Source of the DNA: Poa pratensis
Taxonomy: Eukaryota > Streptophyta > Magnoliopsida > Poales > Poaceae
Direction of reading: 5' to 3'
NCBI GenBank assembly: GCA_947311845.1
Contig: CAMZMU010000034.1
Coordinates: 82,298,516 to 82,362,515 of the forward strand
Length of the DNA stretch: 64,000 nt
The notes beneath the pieces were generated by a model. It was not told the origin of the DNA. It searched no databases and worked only from the letters and a program-made list of their open reading frames with translations. How positions within the stretch are numbered: the stretch's first letter is position 1; each line of letters begins with the position of its first letter. Shown here one piece after another: positions 23,044 to 33,145 of the stretch. The position numbers and the translations under genes are program-made.

Positions 23044-24840
23044 ATCTCACCTTCACGCCGCTCTGGGAGCGCTTCTTCGCGGGGCACGCCGGCGGCCGGC
23101 CGCTTCAACGTCTATGTGCACGCCGACCCGGTGGCGCGGCTGCTGCTGCCCCCCACGCCGTCCTTCCGCGGCTGCTTCGTGGCTGCCAAGCCCACGCGAT
23201 GCAGGACCCGAGCCTCATCGCCGCGGCGAGGCGCCTGCTGATACGTCCAAAACGTATCTATAATTTTTGATTGTTTCATGCCATGTTTATGCTTTTAGCA
23301 CTTGTTTTATATTAAGTTTATTATTTATTTGGACTAACCTACTAATAGTTGCAAAAGTGCACAATGTTCTTGTTTTACTCTTTGATGTGTAGAAATTATC
23401 AAGAATACAAGAGGAAACCTTGTTGGAGTCGAATTGGGACTTTCCTGAAATCTGTCTGAGAACTTTTTACGAAGATTGCCAGTTTGACCCTCGAAGATGA
23501 CGTTATATGGAGACCTGGCTGTTACGAAAGTTGTCACAATTTTCCATACGAAGATTTTAAGCCCGAGATCAGCCCAATCGGAGTTCGTACGCGGCCTGGA
23601 GGCCCGTTTTGGTGGAGCCCTAAAAGGGGGTGACGGAAATCCGAGAAGATATATAAAGGGAGGAAACCTAACTCGTGGAGGACTCCTCCACCCACGAATT
23701 TCCAGCCACCAAAGCCACGTTTTTGCCTCCCCCATGGATCCCATCTCCATGGGGGAGGGCTCCCTTGAAGCCATGAAGGAAGAGGGCTAAGGGGCGGTGC
23801 TCCCCCATGGAACCGGCGGCGCAGGAGGAGCCCCCTGCGCCACCGCCGGTGCCGGCGCCGCCCTGCGCCTCTCGCTGCCCTCTCCGCCATCTTCACCGCC
23901 ATCTCCATCACCAACTCCTCCTTGTATTCAGTGGTTCATCCTCCCACAAACCTCTGTACCGTCCTATGTAAACATGGTGTTAGATGCTATAATATTTATC
24001 CTATGATCTATGACATGTTTATGTAGTTTATTTGTCTTTTGATTGCTTTGTTGAATGTCTATGGTTCATTAGAGTTGTATGTTGATATGGTACTGTCCTT
24101 TGGTGTCCATTATACTTGTGCGCGCATGGATCAACACCATAGGGTTAGTAGTATGTGCAAAGGAAGGGGCGTAGTTCTGCCGGAGTGACAGAAACCTGAG
24201 GATTCAAACCGGTTAGTTGCACGTATGGGAGTAAGAGGACCATAAACTTAAGGCTATGGTTGGGGAAACCTTAATGCATTGTTAGTATTTACGGATGTTT
24301 GCTAACAATCCAATCATATAGTACTTATAATCCCAAGTAGTGGAGTGCATGTATATTTAGCCTCTCCCACATTGAAAACTGCATCAAAGACAATGAACTA
24401 AATGTCTTCACTAATTAATCTTGGACAAAGCCACCACAATTACCACCACTTTTCCACACTCATGGTACTGTTAGTATATGGTTACTTAGTGTACTTTATT
24501 GCTGCAGCACTAACATTTACTTTCATGTATTTATTATCTTGCAAAGCTATCTCTCATACCCGTATTGCTACCGTAGTTTTATTTCCTAGATAATGCAAAC
24601 GTTTAGTGCGCGTAGAGTTGTATCAGTGGTTGATAGAACTTGAGAGAATACTTATCCTACCTTTAGCTCCTCGTTGGGTTCGACACTCTTACTTATCGAA
24701 AAGGCTACACACGATCCCCTATACTTGTGGGACATCACCTGCTCGCCGCCGCGTTGCTCGACGACGCCGCCAACGCCTACTTCACGCTGCTCTCCCAGCA
24801 CTGCGTGCTGATCCACTCCTTCCCGCGCCTCCCACGAGGC
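23044..24840 (+). pseudogene. GT14/DUF266 (core-2/I-branching-like) glycosyltransferase fragment, split by a solo LTR
   Basis: Before the LTR (23044-23238) one frame reads LTFTPLWERFFAGHAGGRF, then NVYVHADP and LLLPPTPSFRG, and then, after an apparent one-base shift near 23200, DPSLIAAARRLL. After the LTR (24743-24840) the same reading resumes with AAALLDDAANAYFTLLSQHC and HSFPRLP. This is the conserved N-terminal catalytic region of plant DUF266 (GT14 family) proteins, which are Golgi type II membrane glycosyltransferases. Only about 100 residues remain of a protein usually near 400, so this is a captured fragment without likely activity. Confidence 0.8.
23239..24737 (+). mobile_element. Solo LTR nested in the Pack-MULE
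   Basis: Starts TGATACGTCCAAAACGTATC, ends CTATACTTGTGGGACATCA, and is flanked by the 5-bp direct repeat CCTGC (23234-23238, 24738-24742). No internal retrotransposon sequence and no second LTR are present, so this is a solo LTR left by LTR-LTR recombination (1,499 bp). Its termini match those of element A's LTR at 54001-55386, read on the minus strand, so the two belong to related families. Confidence 0.92.
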
Positions 24841-25055
24841 TGCACTGCGCTGCTGTCCTCTTTCTAATGGTCAATGCCACGTCATCGCCACATCACCGAA
24901 CAAAACCGCCTAAATTGATCCAAAACCACCATAGGGGATGATTTGTCCGGTTTGGTAAACCTCAGGGTGAAAACTATACCAAATTCAGGTTCAGGGTGAA
25001 AAGTATCCAATGTGTTAGATTTGAGGATGAAATATATACTTTATCCTTGCCAATA

Positions 25056-27093
25056 AATAGGCTGGCCCAATACCTCCAGTTGGGCCTGACTTACTTGGCC
25101 CAGCTTTCTTGCCAACCAAAAAAATGTTGCCCTCCAAATCCAAACAAAACAAAAGGTTGCCCTAAGAAAAAACAAAAAAGTTGCTTTTAGGGAAAGTCAG
25201 GTGGCGATCCCAATGAACGCTCTGGCAATTGTATCATATGGTCGTTATTGTGAGCGCCGGCAAATGTTGCCGGCGTATTGGGGTCGGTAGCCCAGCGACA
25301 ACCCTCAACGGGCCTTCATAATAGACTTTTGTCCATTTTCTTGGCAAATACAACCATACTTCTACCAACGTGCAACCATATTGCATAGTATTAAACAAAT
25401 AATTTAGTTTCAGGGCAAATAAATTGAAATTCGAGAAGTTCAACTAGATCAACGCTCAGTTTTCGTCTCCTTTAATCACTCACAAATGCTCAGCTAGACA
25501 TTTTGCAGTTAACGTGAACATTTTCATCACGGATTTCCGCGTCCATGACGAGTAAATCAACAAACTAAATCGACACTTGTTGATCAACATCGGCCTCTCT
25601 TTGCACCAAACCACCTTAGGAGGCCCAAGGACACCTCTAGTACAAGCAAAATTGTCAGCTCGTGCCAATCATCAAATTTCTTGTCCCTAGCTTCGAAAAC
25701 ACCTGATCCACACTCCTTGTAGACATGTCCCTTACATCGCAAACTTCACTAAAGAAGCCAAGCTTTTTCATACTACATTGTATAGAGGTGTCTCTGCCGG
25801 CCATTGAGATAGAGACAATCGAGTTGGTGAAATACCTTATGCATCAAAATCTCCACGAAAATCGCCCTAGGGCTCATCTAAAAAGTGAGTGATTTCCCAG
25901 CACGGGAAGCAATACCCTTTCTTTCTATAGCCCCAGCCATGGATCCGGATCCAAAATCTTCCAAGTCAACTTTATTCAGGTGAGCAACCCCATCATACGG
26001 GGCAAGAACTGCCCAATATCGAACCACCATGGACCATGGTCCATAATCTTCTCCTAAATTACCAAGCATTGTTACCGGATCACAAAACCTATTATCCCCA
26101 ACCAGTATGATTTTAATCTCCTGAGCAGGATCGAGATGAAGTTCATCTTGTTAATGAACGACCCATCCATGGCCCAAATTCTTGCCTGTACGAACTCTAG
26201 CCAAGGCCATTCAACATGTATCCCCGATAAGGACACCTCCTTCTTCCACAATTACATTGTCAAAATCTTCCTCATTCATATCGAGATTCCCATTCATGAA
26301 ATCAAGCGTCGATAACCTAGCACCGCCTAAACTTGTCCCATCATCATCAGGAACTGGTCTATTCACCGCAGCCTTCCTATCCACCACACAAACACCTTTG
26401 GTATCTGAATTTTGGTTCGACATAGCATCGATTCCTTCTTTCTCGTCATGGCTAATTTTCTGGTACCTGAGTTTTGGTTTGACATAGCATCGAATTCTTC
26501 TTTCTCGCCATGGCTAGTTTTCGGCGAGCACGAACACTACATTCACTCTAAGCGATGACACCCGAGCCAAACAATGGCGACCACAAATGCAAACCTCTAT
26601 TAATCAGCAGAGCACCGGAATCACACGACGATCATGCGTGACTGCGGAGCGCCTATCGCCCTGGCACGACACTCTAAAATGCATGTTGGACCAAAGAAGG
26701 ATTACGATCGGAAACGATAAATCTTGCCATCGGGATTTAGAGGGAGTAAAGAAACCATAGACGGGGCTGTGATGCTCTTGACAATTAACTCCACATTTTC
26801 TTTTCGCCGGTGATATATCATTTTATTGCTAGTAGTATCATATATATACCGACACAAAAAAGGACACCGTGCTCATTCCTCATGGCCACTTGGCCAATTG
26901 GCCATCACCACCCGATGCCCCGATCGACCGCCGCCACAACTACTACAGTACACTATGTACTACAGAACTCGAGAGAATTCTGACTCACCGGGGCCTGCCA
27001 TGCTACGCTGCAGGCCGCAACTACGTTATGTACAGCTGAACAGTCAGCACGTTGCACATAGGCGCGCCGGCCAGCCTCTGCTCTGCTCTGCTT
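25056..27093. other. Intergenic, decayed repeat sequence and 3' flank of nitrate reductase
   Basis: No intact gene. 25480-26423 contains weak coding traces on the minus strand (separate entry). The right edge (about 26820-27093) is probably the 3' UTR and downstream flank of the nitrate reductase gene. Confidence 0.5.
25480..26423 (-). pseudogene. Degenerate DUF4283/CCHC-knuckle-like fragment
   Basis: Several broken minus-strand frames keep a recognisable order. An acidic N-terminal piece at 26423-26211 (NMNEEDFDNVIVEEGGVLIG-like) is followed at 26069-25878 by a segment with EDYGPWSMVVRYWAVL and, after it, traces of a Cys/His block. This order resembles the DUF4283 plus zf-CCHC_4 proteins encoded by plant LINE-like and other repeats. 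Stops and frameshifts are frequent. The assignment rests on loose resemblance only. Confidence 0.3.
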
Positions 27094-30000
27094 CTAGAAC
27101 ACGAGGCAATCCTTGTCGAGGTCGTACCCCATCTTCTCCAGGCCCGGCCGCACCGTGCACTCGAGCATCGCCGGCGGCCCGCACACGAGCGCTAACGTCT
27201 CGCCGTCGCCGCCCACAGGCAGGTGCTCCATGAGGACCCGCTCGTCCACCCTCCCGACGCCGTACTCCCACGCCCCGTCCTCCGGCCGCGCCACCTTGCT
27301 CACCACGTACCACACCTTGAGCCGCGCCGGGTGCGCGGCCGCCCACGCGTCGATCTCCTCCCGCAGGAGCATGTCGTCCTCCGTCCGGTTCGCGTACACC
27401 AGGTGCATCTCCGTGTCGTCGTCTGGCTGGTCGCTCAGCACGGCCTGGATCACCTGGTACACCGGCGTGATCCCCGTCCCGCCGGCCACCATTGCGAGCC
27501 GGCGCGCAAACCGCTTCTGACCGCCCACGGTGAAGTTTCCGCGGCCGGCGTACTCGATGTGGCCCACGGGTCCCTTGATGTCGACGGCCGCGCCAAGAGG
27601 CAGGGAGTCCAGGTACTGTGACATCATGCCGCCGGCCGGGAACTTGGGGTCCTCGTCCTTGGAGTAAATCTTGATGAGGAGCTCCACGTGGCCGACCTCC
27701 TCGACGGAGCTCGTCGGTGTGTACGCGCGCATGCAGAGCTTGCTGCCGATGGATGCGCACACGTAGACGTGCTTGCCGACCGGCAGGCCGAGCTTCTGCG
27801 CCGAGGACGGCAGCGCGAGCCGGAAGAGGCGCACGTTGTCGGACAGGCTCTTCTTGTCCACGAGCTGGCACCGCACCTTCTCCCGCGGGTTGGCGAGCGC
27901 GACGGTCGAGACCGGCGTAGAAGAAGGGGCCTCCACGATGGCCGTGAGGTCGGCGTGGCTGCTCTGCGGCGACACGTAGTTGGGGCCCGTGACGACGAGC
28001 TCGCCGACGCGGTACATCTCGAGGAGGCCGCGCGCCTTGGCGGAGTGGATGGCGTCGAACTCCTCGGTGCAGTCGGAGCCGGCGTTGATGAGGATGCTGT
28101 CGGCGCCGCCGGGGTGGTCCTTGAGGAAGCCGGTGCAGTCGTAGACGTGGCCGTGCACGACGATCCACGCCGACTCCTTGGAGGTGTGGCGGCGCACCTC
28201 GGACATGGTGTACTGCGTGGAGGCGGTGGCCATGAAGGGCGTGGAGGTGCTCCGCTTCAGCGTGCCCTGCGTGGTCTCCGACGTCTCGATGTGTTTTTGG
28301 CGCGCCATCCACCCGCCGGACTGGTTCCCGGGCTGCGTGGGGTGGTCGAAGACGAGCCCGATCTCGCCCTTGTGCGGGCGGCAGACGCTGATCTTCACCC
28401 GGAACCAGCAGTTGTTCATCATGCCCATGAGGTTCCAGATGAGCTTCTCGGGCTGGGTATTGAGGGCCTCGTCCCAGGCGCGGACGGCGATCTCCTTGGC
28501 TCCCAGCAGGTCCAGCACCTCGACGTCCACGGACCAGAAGCACCAGCACCAGTACTTGCCGTACTTGGTCGGCCGCTCCGGGTGGTCCAGCTCGCACACC
28601 TGCCACGTCTCGCCGCCGTCCAGGGTCACCTCCACCCGTGTAACTTTCCGGCCACCGCCTGGTTAAGAGAAACAGGGAACCACGATCAGTACAATTTCCA
28701 ATTTTTTTTTAGGGAAATACTAATCTCCAGTTACAATTTTGTTTTTTGAGAGGGAATCTCCAGTTACAAATGAGAATGGTTTAGCCGAAGTCAACCCAAA
28801 CCAATTAAGCTGGAAGTTGGGCTTCTAGAACGAGCAGGCTAAAGGCCCAGGCCCAAATAAATTCCGAAACAACATGAACTTTTTTTTCGGCGAATGAAAC
28901 AGCATGAACTAGAAGCGTACGTGTGATCTGACGTCACAGACACACGCAATGCATTGTATTATTGCCAAAAGAAGCTAATTCGTTGTATCCGGCCGGTGTG
29001 ATTTCACGATGAGGTTTGGAGTGAAGGGGAACTCACCAGAGTAGGCGTATCCCTTCATCGTATACGGCTTCTGCGTCGTCAGCGCGTTGATGGGGAGCAC
29101 CTCGTCGTGTCCCGGCGTGGAGATCATCGAGTTGATGTTGAGCTCGTTGATCATGCACTCCGGCTTGTACCACCAAGCTGCAAATCCATCCAAAACAAAC
29201 AGACGTATGTAAGGCCACAGATGCATCTCGCACGTCAGAAGCTACAAGAATCCAATCAAAGCAAAGCGAAAGTACCTTCGGCATTGGCGAGCTCGGCGTC
29301 GACGTGCGACGGCAGCACGCGGTTGTCTCTGTAATGGTAGTAGCTCTCCGACTCGTTGCAGGCCACCACGATGCGCTTCACCCACTTCACCATCCGCCCG
29401 CCGATGTGGCCGGGCACGATGAGGCGCACGGGGAAGCCGTGGTCCGGCGCCAGCGGCTCGCCGTTCTGCATGTACGCGAGGATGACGTCGCGGGCCGGGT
29501 CCATGGCGACGGCCCGGCGGAGGCTGGTGCCGTACTTGCACCCGCCGCCGCCCGGGAGGTCCTCGGCGCCCTCGAAGCACACGTTGTCGGCGCCGGCGGC
29601 CTCGCCCATGACGCCGCACCGCCGCAGCACGTCGCGGAGGCGCGCGCCCCGCCACACGGAGGTGGACACGGCGCCGGGGCCCCAGTTGAAGCCCGCGGTC
29701 TGGCGCACCATGTTCTGCTCCTTGCGCCGGTTCCCCGCGCACACCAGCGTCACGGGCAGCTCCACGGCCTCGAACTCCGTGGCGAGCTGCTCCATGGTGA
29801 TCCGAGCGGGCCGCTTGACGAGGCCCGTGACCTCGACGGTCCAGCTGGACCAGTCGGCCTTGGGGACGGCGCCGTGGTTGCGCACGTAGTGGAGCGGCGC
29901 CGGGGTGATGAAGCCGTGGGACATGAGGCGGGACAGCGGCGGCTCGGAGTTGAAGGGGTGCTTGCCGGTGAGGCGGACCAGCGCCGGGTGGCGCTTGATC

Positions 30001-30245
30001 CAGGCGTCGGAGGTGGCCTCGTCGCGGGGGTCCTTGACGGACGGCTCCACGTCGAGGCGCGGGCTGTAGAGCGAGCGCCAGTCCGGGGGGATGATGTCCT
30101 CGTCGTCGGAGTCGGAATCCGGGCCCGGACGGCGCCTGTTGCCGCCGGAGTTGGAGGAGAAGAGGTCGAAGGCGCCCTTGGGCTGCGCATTGCTCGGCCA
30201 CGGGTGGGTGGACACCTGACGCTTGTACTCGACTGAAGCCGCCAT
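27094..30245 (-). CDS. NIA: Assimilatory nitrate reductase
   Basis: Catalyses cytosolic reduction of nitrate to nitrite. Three exons: 30245-29276, 29177-29037 and 28658-27094, with GT-AG introns and matching phases, giving 891 aa with no disruption. Domains in order: acidic leader; molybdopterin domain (about 90-320; Mo-ligand Cys169 in [25 protein letters not shown]); dimerisation domain (about 321-480); hinge 1 with the 14-3-3 motif RSTSTP, phospho-Ser about 509; cytochrome b5 (heme His about 552 in HPGG and about 575); FAD domain (RAYTPTS, about 681-687); NAD(P)H domain (GGTGITP about 763; CGPPAM about 863; C-terminus ends in LVF). The length equals what I recall for barley NAD(P)H-bispecific reductase rather than the longer NADH form. 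That is from memory and not decisive. Confidence 0.97.
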
Positions 30246-30359
30246 TGTCGCGGGAACCTCAAGGTGAGTGATACAAGAGCTGGTGTGTTGGATGATCGCA
30301 AGCTCAGAAGCTCAGAATGGAGTTCTGCTCTTGGAAGGTGTGGAGGTGGTGGCGCGGGG

Positions 30360-30368
30360 TATATATAG
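30360..30368 (-). promoter_or_regulatory. Nitrate reductase TATA box
   Basis: CTATATATA on the minus strand, 115 bp upstream of the ATG, in a GC-rich setting. The paralogous position in the duplicated copy (32438-32446) also keeps a TATA-type sequence (CTATAAATA), which supports this as the core promoter. Confidence 0.7.
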
Positions 30369-30499
30369 GGGGCGGAAACGGCAGGGAAGAAACGTTCACG
30401 TATGGTAACGCTACTGCTGCTGCGTACGTGTGGTGCCAAATTGCAATGGCCAGTGGTGATGCACGAACGCGTACTAGTGTTTCAATCAACCAAAGGAGT

Positions 30500-30507
30500 T
30501 GACGTCA
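30500..30507. promoter_or_regulatory. TGACGTCA palindrome in the nitrate reductase promoter
   Basis: A perfect ACGT-core palindrome of the type bound by TGA/bZIP factors, about 130 bp upstream of the TATA box. It overlaps TTGAC, a W-box core. It is kept unchanged in the duplicated promoter at 32561-32568. Function is inferred from the motif class and its conservation only. Confidence 0.45.
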
Positions 30508-30685
30508 CCACACGTACGCGCAGGCGAAACAAGATTTCCTCTGGATCTGGGGCCATTTCTTTTCTCTGCCGTGCTCTGAACAAACGTCTGTTCACGCCCC
30601 GTGACAACGTTTAGTCGATTTATTTATCTCGTAGCTGAAGACGACCATTTTGTACGGCTATTGCATCATATTGCTACTCTATATA

Positions 30686-30808
30686 CTCCCTCCGTCCTAA
30701 AATAAGTGTCTCAAAGTTGTACAAAAGTGAATGTATCTATACTTGTTTCATGTCTAGATACATCTACTTTTTGACAAATCTAAGACAGTTATTTTGGGAC
30801 GGAGGGAG
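30686..30808. mobile_element. Stowaway MITE in the nitrate reductase upstream region (copy A)
   Basis: CTCCCTCCGTCCTAAAATAA pairs with TTATTTTGGGACGGAGGGAG, with flanking TA (30684-30685, 30809-30810). It is inserted between blocks that read CATCATATTGCTACTCTA and GACAATTCAAACAA. Confidence 0.9.
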
Positions 30809-32213
30809 TAGACAATTCAAACAACAGTGTTGTTAGTACTAGATGATCCGAAATTATTATTTGACTAAGTATATCGATCAGATCGAAAAAATTGATACAA
30901 AAACAATACAATTCTTGATAAAACTAAAATTAAAAGTTACATCGAAACCATTGTCCCTAGCTCGACCATTTGCGTCCCAAAGAAGAAACCGTGGAAGATC
31001 AAATATGCGCAAATTAGACTAATCTCAAGGGTTACGAAAAGCCGCATGAGCAGACCACTACTATAGGCGAGAAGCAAAGATCATTGAACGCATTATGGCA
31101 GGAGGTATGCCCCTTACAGTGTAGGCATATGAGTTTCTGTTTCATTGACCAAAATAAAGTTGGATTTTTCATCCTGACCGAGAAGACAATCCTCCAAATC
31201 GAGAGCCCGTGATCCGCGGGGCCAAAACACCACACTAGGTTGATAATGGAGCCATGCAACTCTTATTTCGAGCGACTCCACATCTCCAATGTCGACGAGC
31301 TGTCGCTAAACACACGACCTAACATAGCAAGACCTAAAGATTCACTAGAAAACCTTGATCCATAGCCCCCTTCACATTATAGTGCAAAGTTACCCGCCAG
31401 AGATGAAGGAAACCGGTGTGACCATCGTCTACGCCCGCTATCGGCTACGGTTTTCTTCTGCCGTCATATTTATTTCAGCCTTGATTTGATCATCGGATTC
31501 TTTGTTTTCCTATTCTCATGCGAGTCAAACACCCAATTTTGCAAAATTCTCATGTTTTTGTAATCTTTTGTTTTACACATATAATTATATCATATTCCTA
31601 TGTTTTCCATGTTCGTACGTTTTTTGGAATTTTGGGAATCAAAGCGGTCCGATGGGCTCTTTGATTTAAAAGAACTTCATAAGATTTTTTGAGGATTTGA
31701 TCCTACAGGAATTTTTCATACATGGGCCATTTGATATATAGCATTGGTACTTACAGGAAATTTTCCTATATAAATCATCGTACTACATTCCATACAAAAT
31801 CTAGCATTCACTACAACCTCCTTCTATAATTCCTTTTTTCCTGTGCCATTAAACACTTTCTAATTTAAATTCCGTGGTTTGCTAATCCTATAAGATTCAA
31901 GTGGGCATCCCACTGCAATCCTGTACTTTTCCCGTTCCAATGTTTTAAAACTCCTATGAATTAAAGAGGCCTCAAGTGGATTGTACAATTCCTTTATTTT
32001 TCCGTTGAAACCTACACCAAAGGAAAGTTTCCTCCCGTTTTCATTTGCTCCATTCTTCTAAATCAAATGGATGAATAGTGACCGAAGGATAAATTCTTAT
32101 GATTTTCCTCCATTGTTCCTTTGAATCAGAGTGGGCCTAATTTTATTATATATTTATCATTGTGATTTTTATTTATTTATCAATTTGTTAGCGCACTTGT
32201 CATATTGCTTTTT

Positions 32214-32328
32214 AGGGCCTGTTGCCGCCGGAGTTGGAGGAGAAGAGGTCGAAGGCGCCCTTGGGCTGCGCATTGCTCGGCCACGGGTGGGTGGACACCT
32301 GACGCTTGTATTCGACTGAAGCCGCCAT
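32214..32328 (-). pseudogene. Truncated nitrate reductase start (38-codon ORF)
   Basis: From the ATG at 32328 the reading is [16 protein letters not shown] and onward, identical to the intact gene through GGNR. It then adds one Pro and stops at the duplication breakpoint. The copied promoter with its TATA box lies upstream. It could be transcribed but encodes only the acidic leader, with no cofactor domain. Confidence 0.85.
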
Positions 32329-32746
32329 TGTAGAAGGTGAGTGAGATACAAGTCTTGGAGCTGGTGTGTTGGATCGCAAGCTCAGAAGCTCGGAATGGAG
32401 TTCTGCTCTTGCAAGGTGTGGAGGTGGTGGCGCGGGGTATTTATAGGGGACGGAATCGGCAAGAGGCGTTCAGGCATGGTAACGCTACGTGTGGTGCCAA
32501 ATTGCAATGGCCAGTGGTGATGCACGAACGCGTACTAGTGTTTCAATCAACCAAAGGAGTTGACGTCACCACACGTACGCGCAGGCGAAACAAGATTTCC
32601 TCTGGATCTGGGGCCATTTCTCTTCTCTGCCGTGCTCTGAACAAACGTCTGTTCACGCCCCGTGACAACGTTTAGTCGATTTATTTATCTCGTAGCTGAA
32701 GACGACCATTTTGTACGGCTATTGCATCATACTACGTACTATTCTA

Positions 32747-32869
32747 CTCCCTCCGTTCACAAAAGGACGTCTCAACCTATCTCAAATATGTATGTATCTA
32801 CACACTAAATCATGTCTACATACATGCAAATTTAAGAATGATTGAGACATCCTTTTGTGAACGAGTGAG
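32747..32869. mobile_element. Different Stowaway MITE at the matching site of copy B
   Basis: CTCCCTCCGTTCACAAAAGG pairs with CCTTTTGTGAACGAGTGAG, with flanking TA (32745-32746, 32870-32871). Its interior differs from the copy A MITE, so it is a separate insertion of another family. Confidence 0.87.
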
Positions 32870-33006
32870 TATTAGACAATTCAAACAATACTTTTTAAAA
32901 CAAATTCAAACAATAGTTTTATCACGTTAAGTTTGTCCATCAACGGCCACAGGGAGTTAAAGCTAGTGGCAAATAATTCAAAAATATTATTTGACTAAAG
33001 TTAAGT

Positions 33007-33145
33007 GCTCCTTCCGTTTACTAATATAAGGCATTGTAGTTTTTTCTTTATTCAAATGTATCTAGACTTATTTTGTACATATATTAACTCATTTTAGTAT
33101 GTATGTTGTCAAAATTAAAATGATAGGTCCAATGCCTTATAAAAG
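33007..33145. repeat. Truncated Stowaway-like MITE at an internal duplication junction
   Basis: The left end CTCCTTCCGTTTACTAATATAAGGCATTG pairs with an internal CAATGCCTTATA, but the right terminus is missing. The sequence runs straight into the block TTTAGTCGATTTATTT that starts the internal duplication, so the rearrangement broke inside this MITE. Confidence 0.6.

Larger units (their letters stand above)
21782..25046 (+). mobile_element. Pack-MULE (Mutator-like element carrying host gene fragments)
   Basis: The ends are long inverted repeats of about 147 bp (21782-21928 and 24901-25046), starting GGATAAAGTATATATTTCA on each strand and differing at only a few positions. They are flanked by the perfect 9-bp direct repeat TTGCCAATA (21773-21781 and 25047-25055), the hallmark of Mutator transposition. 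There is no MURA transposase. The interior holds a WRKY fragment with introns, then a GT14/DUF266 fragment, and is split by a nested solo LTR. Without the LTR and its 5-bp duplication the element was about 1,761 bp. It lies 190 bp upstream of the separase start codon, in that gene's promoter region. Confidence 0.93.
30134..32216 (-). repeat. Tandem duplication, copy A (nitrate reductase 5' end plus promoter)
   Basis: This segment runs from codon 37 of nitrate reductase through its promoter into upstream sequence. It is repeated head-to-tail at 32217-34571. Matching landmarks are the start codon region, the TATA box, the TGACGTCA block, the block reading GCTGAAGACGACCATTTTGT, and the block with AGGCATATGAGTTTCTGTTT (about 31127 and 33599). 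Copy A is the one attached to the intact gene. Confidence 0.88.

Noticed and set aside
23239..24737. Complete retrotransposon inside the Pack-MULE
   Set aside because: Only one LTR with a direct TSD and no internal region, so it is a solo LTR.
27688..28749. Plus-strand ORF of 353 codons opposite nitrate reductase
   Set aside because: It overlaps nitrate reductase exon 3 in reverse. The GC-rich third positions keep it open by chance.
29304..30236. Plus-strand ORF of 310 codons
   Set aside because: Antisense shadow of nitrate reductase exon 1, with no recognisable motif.
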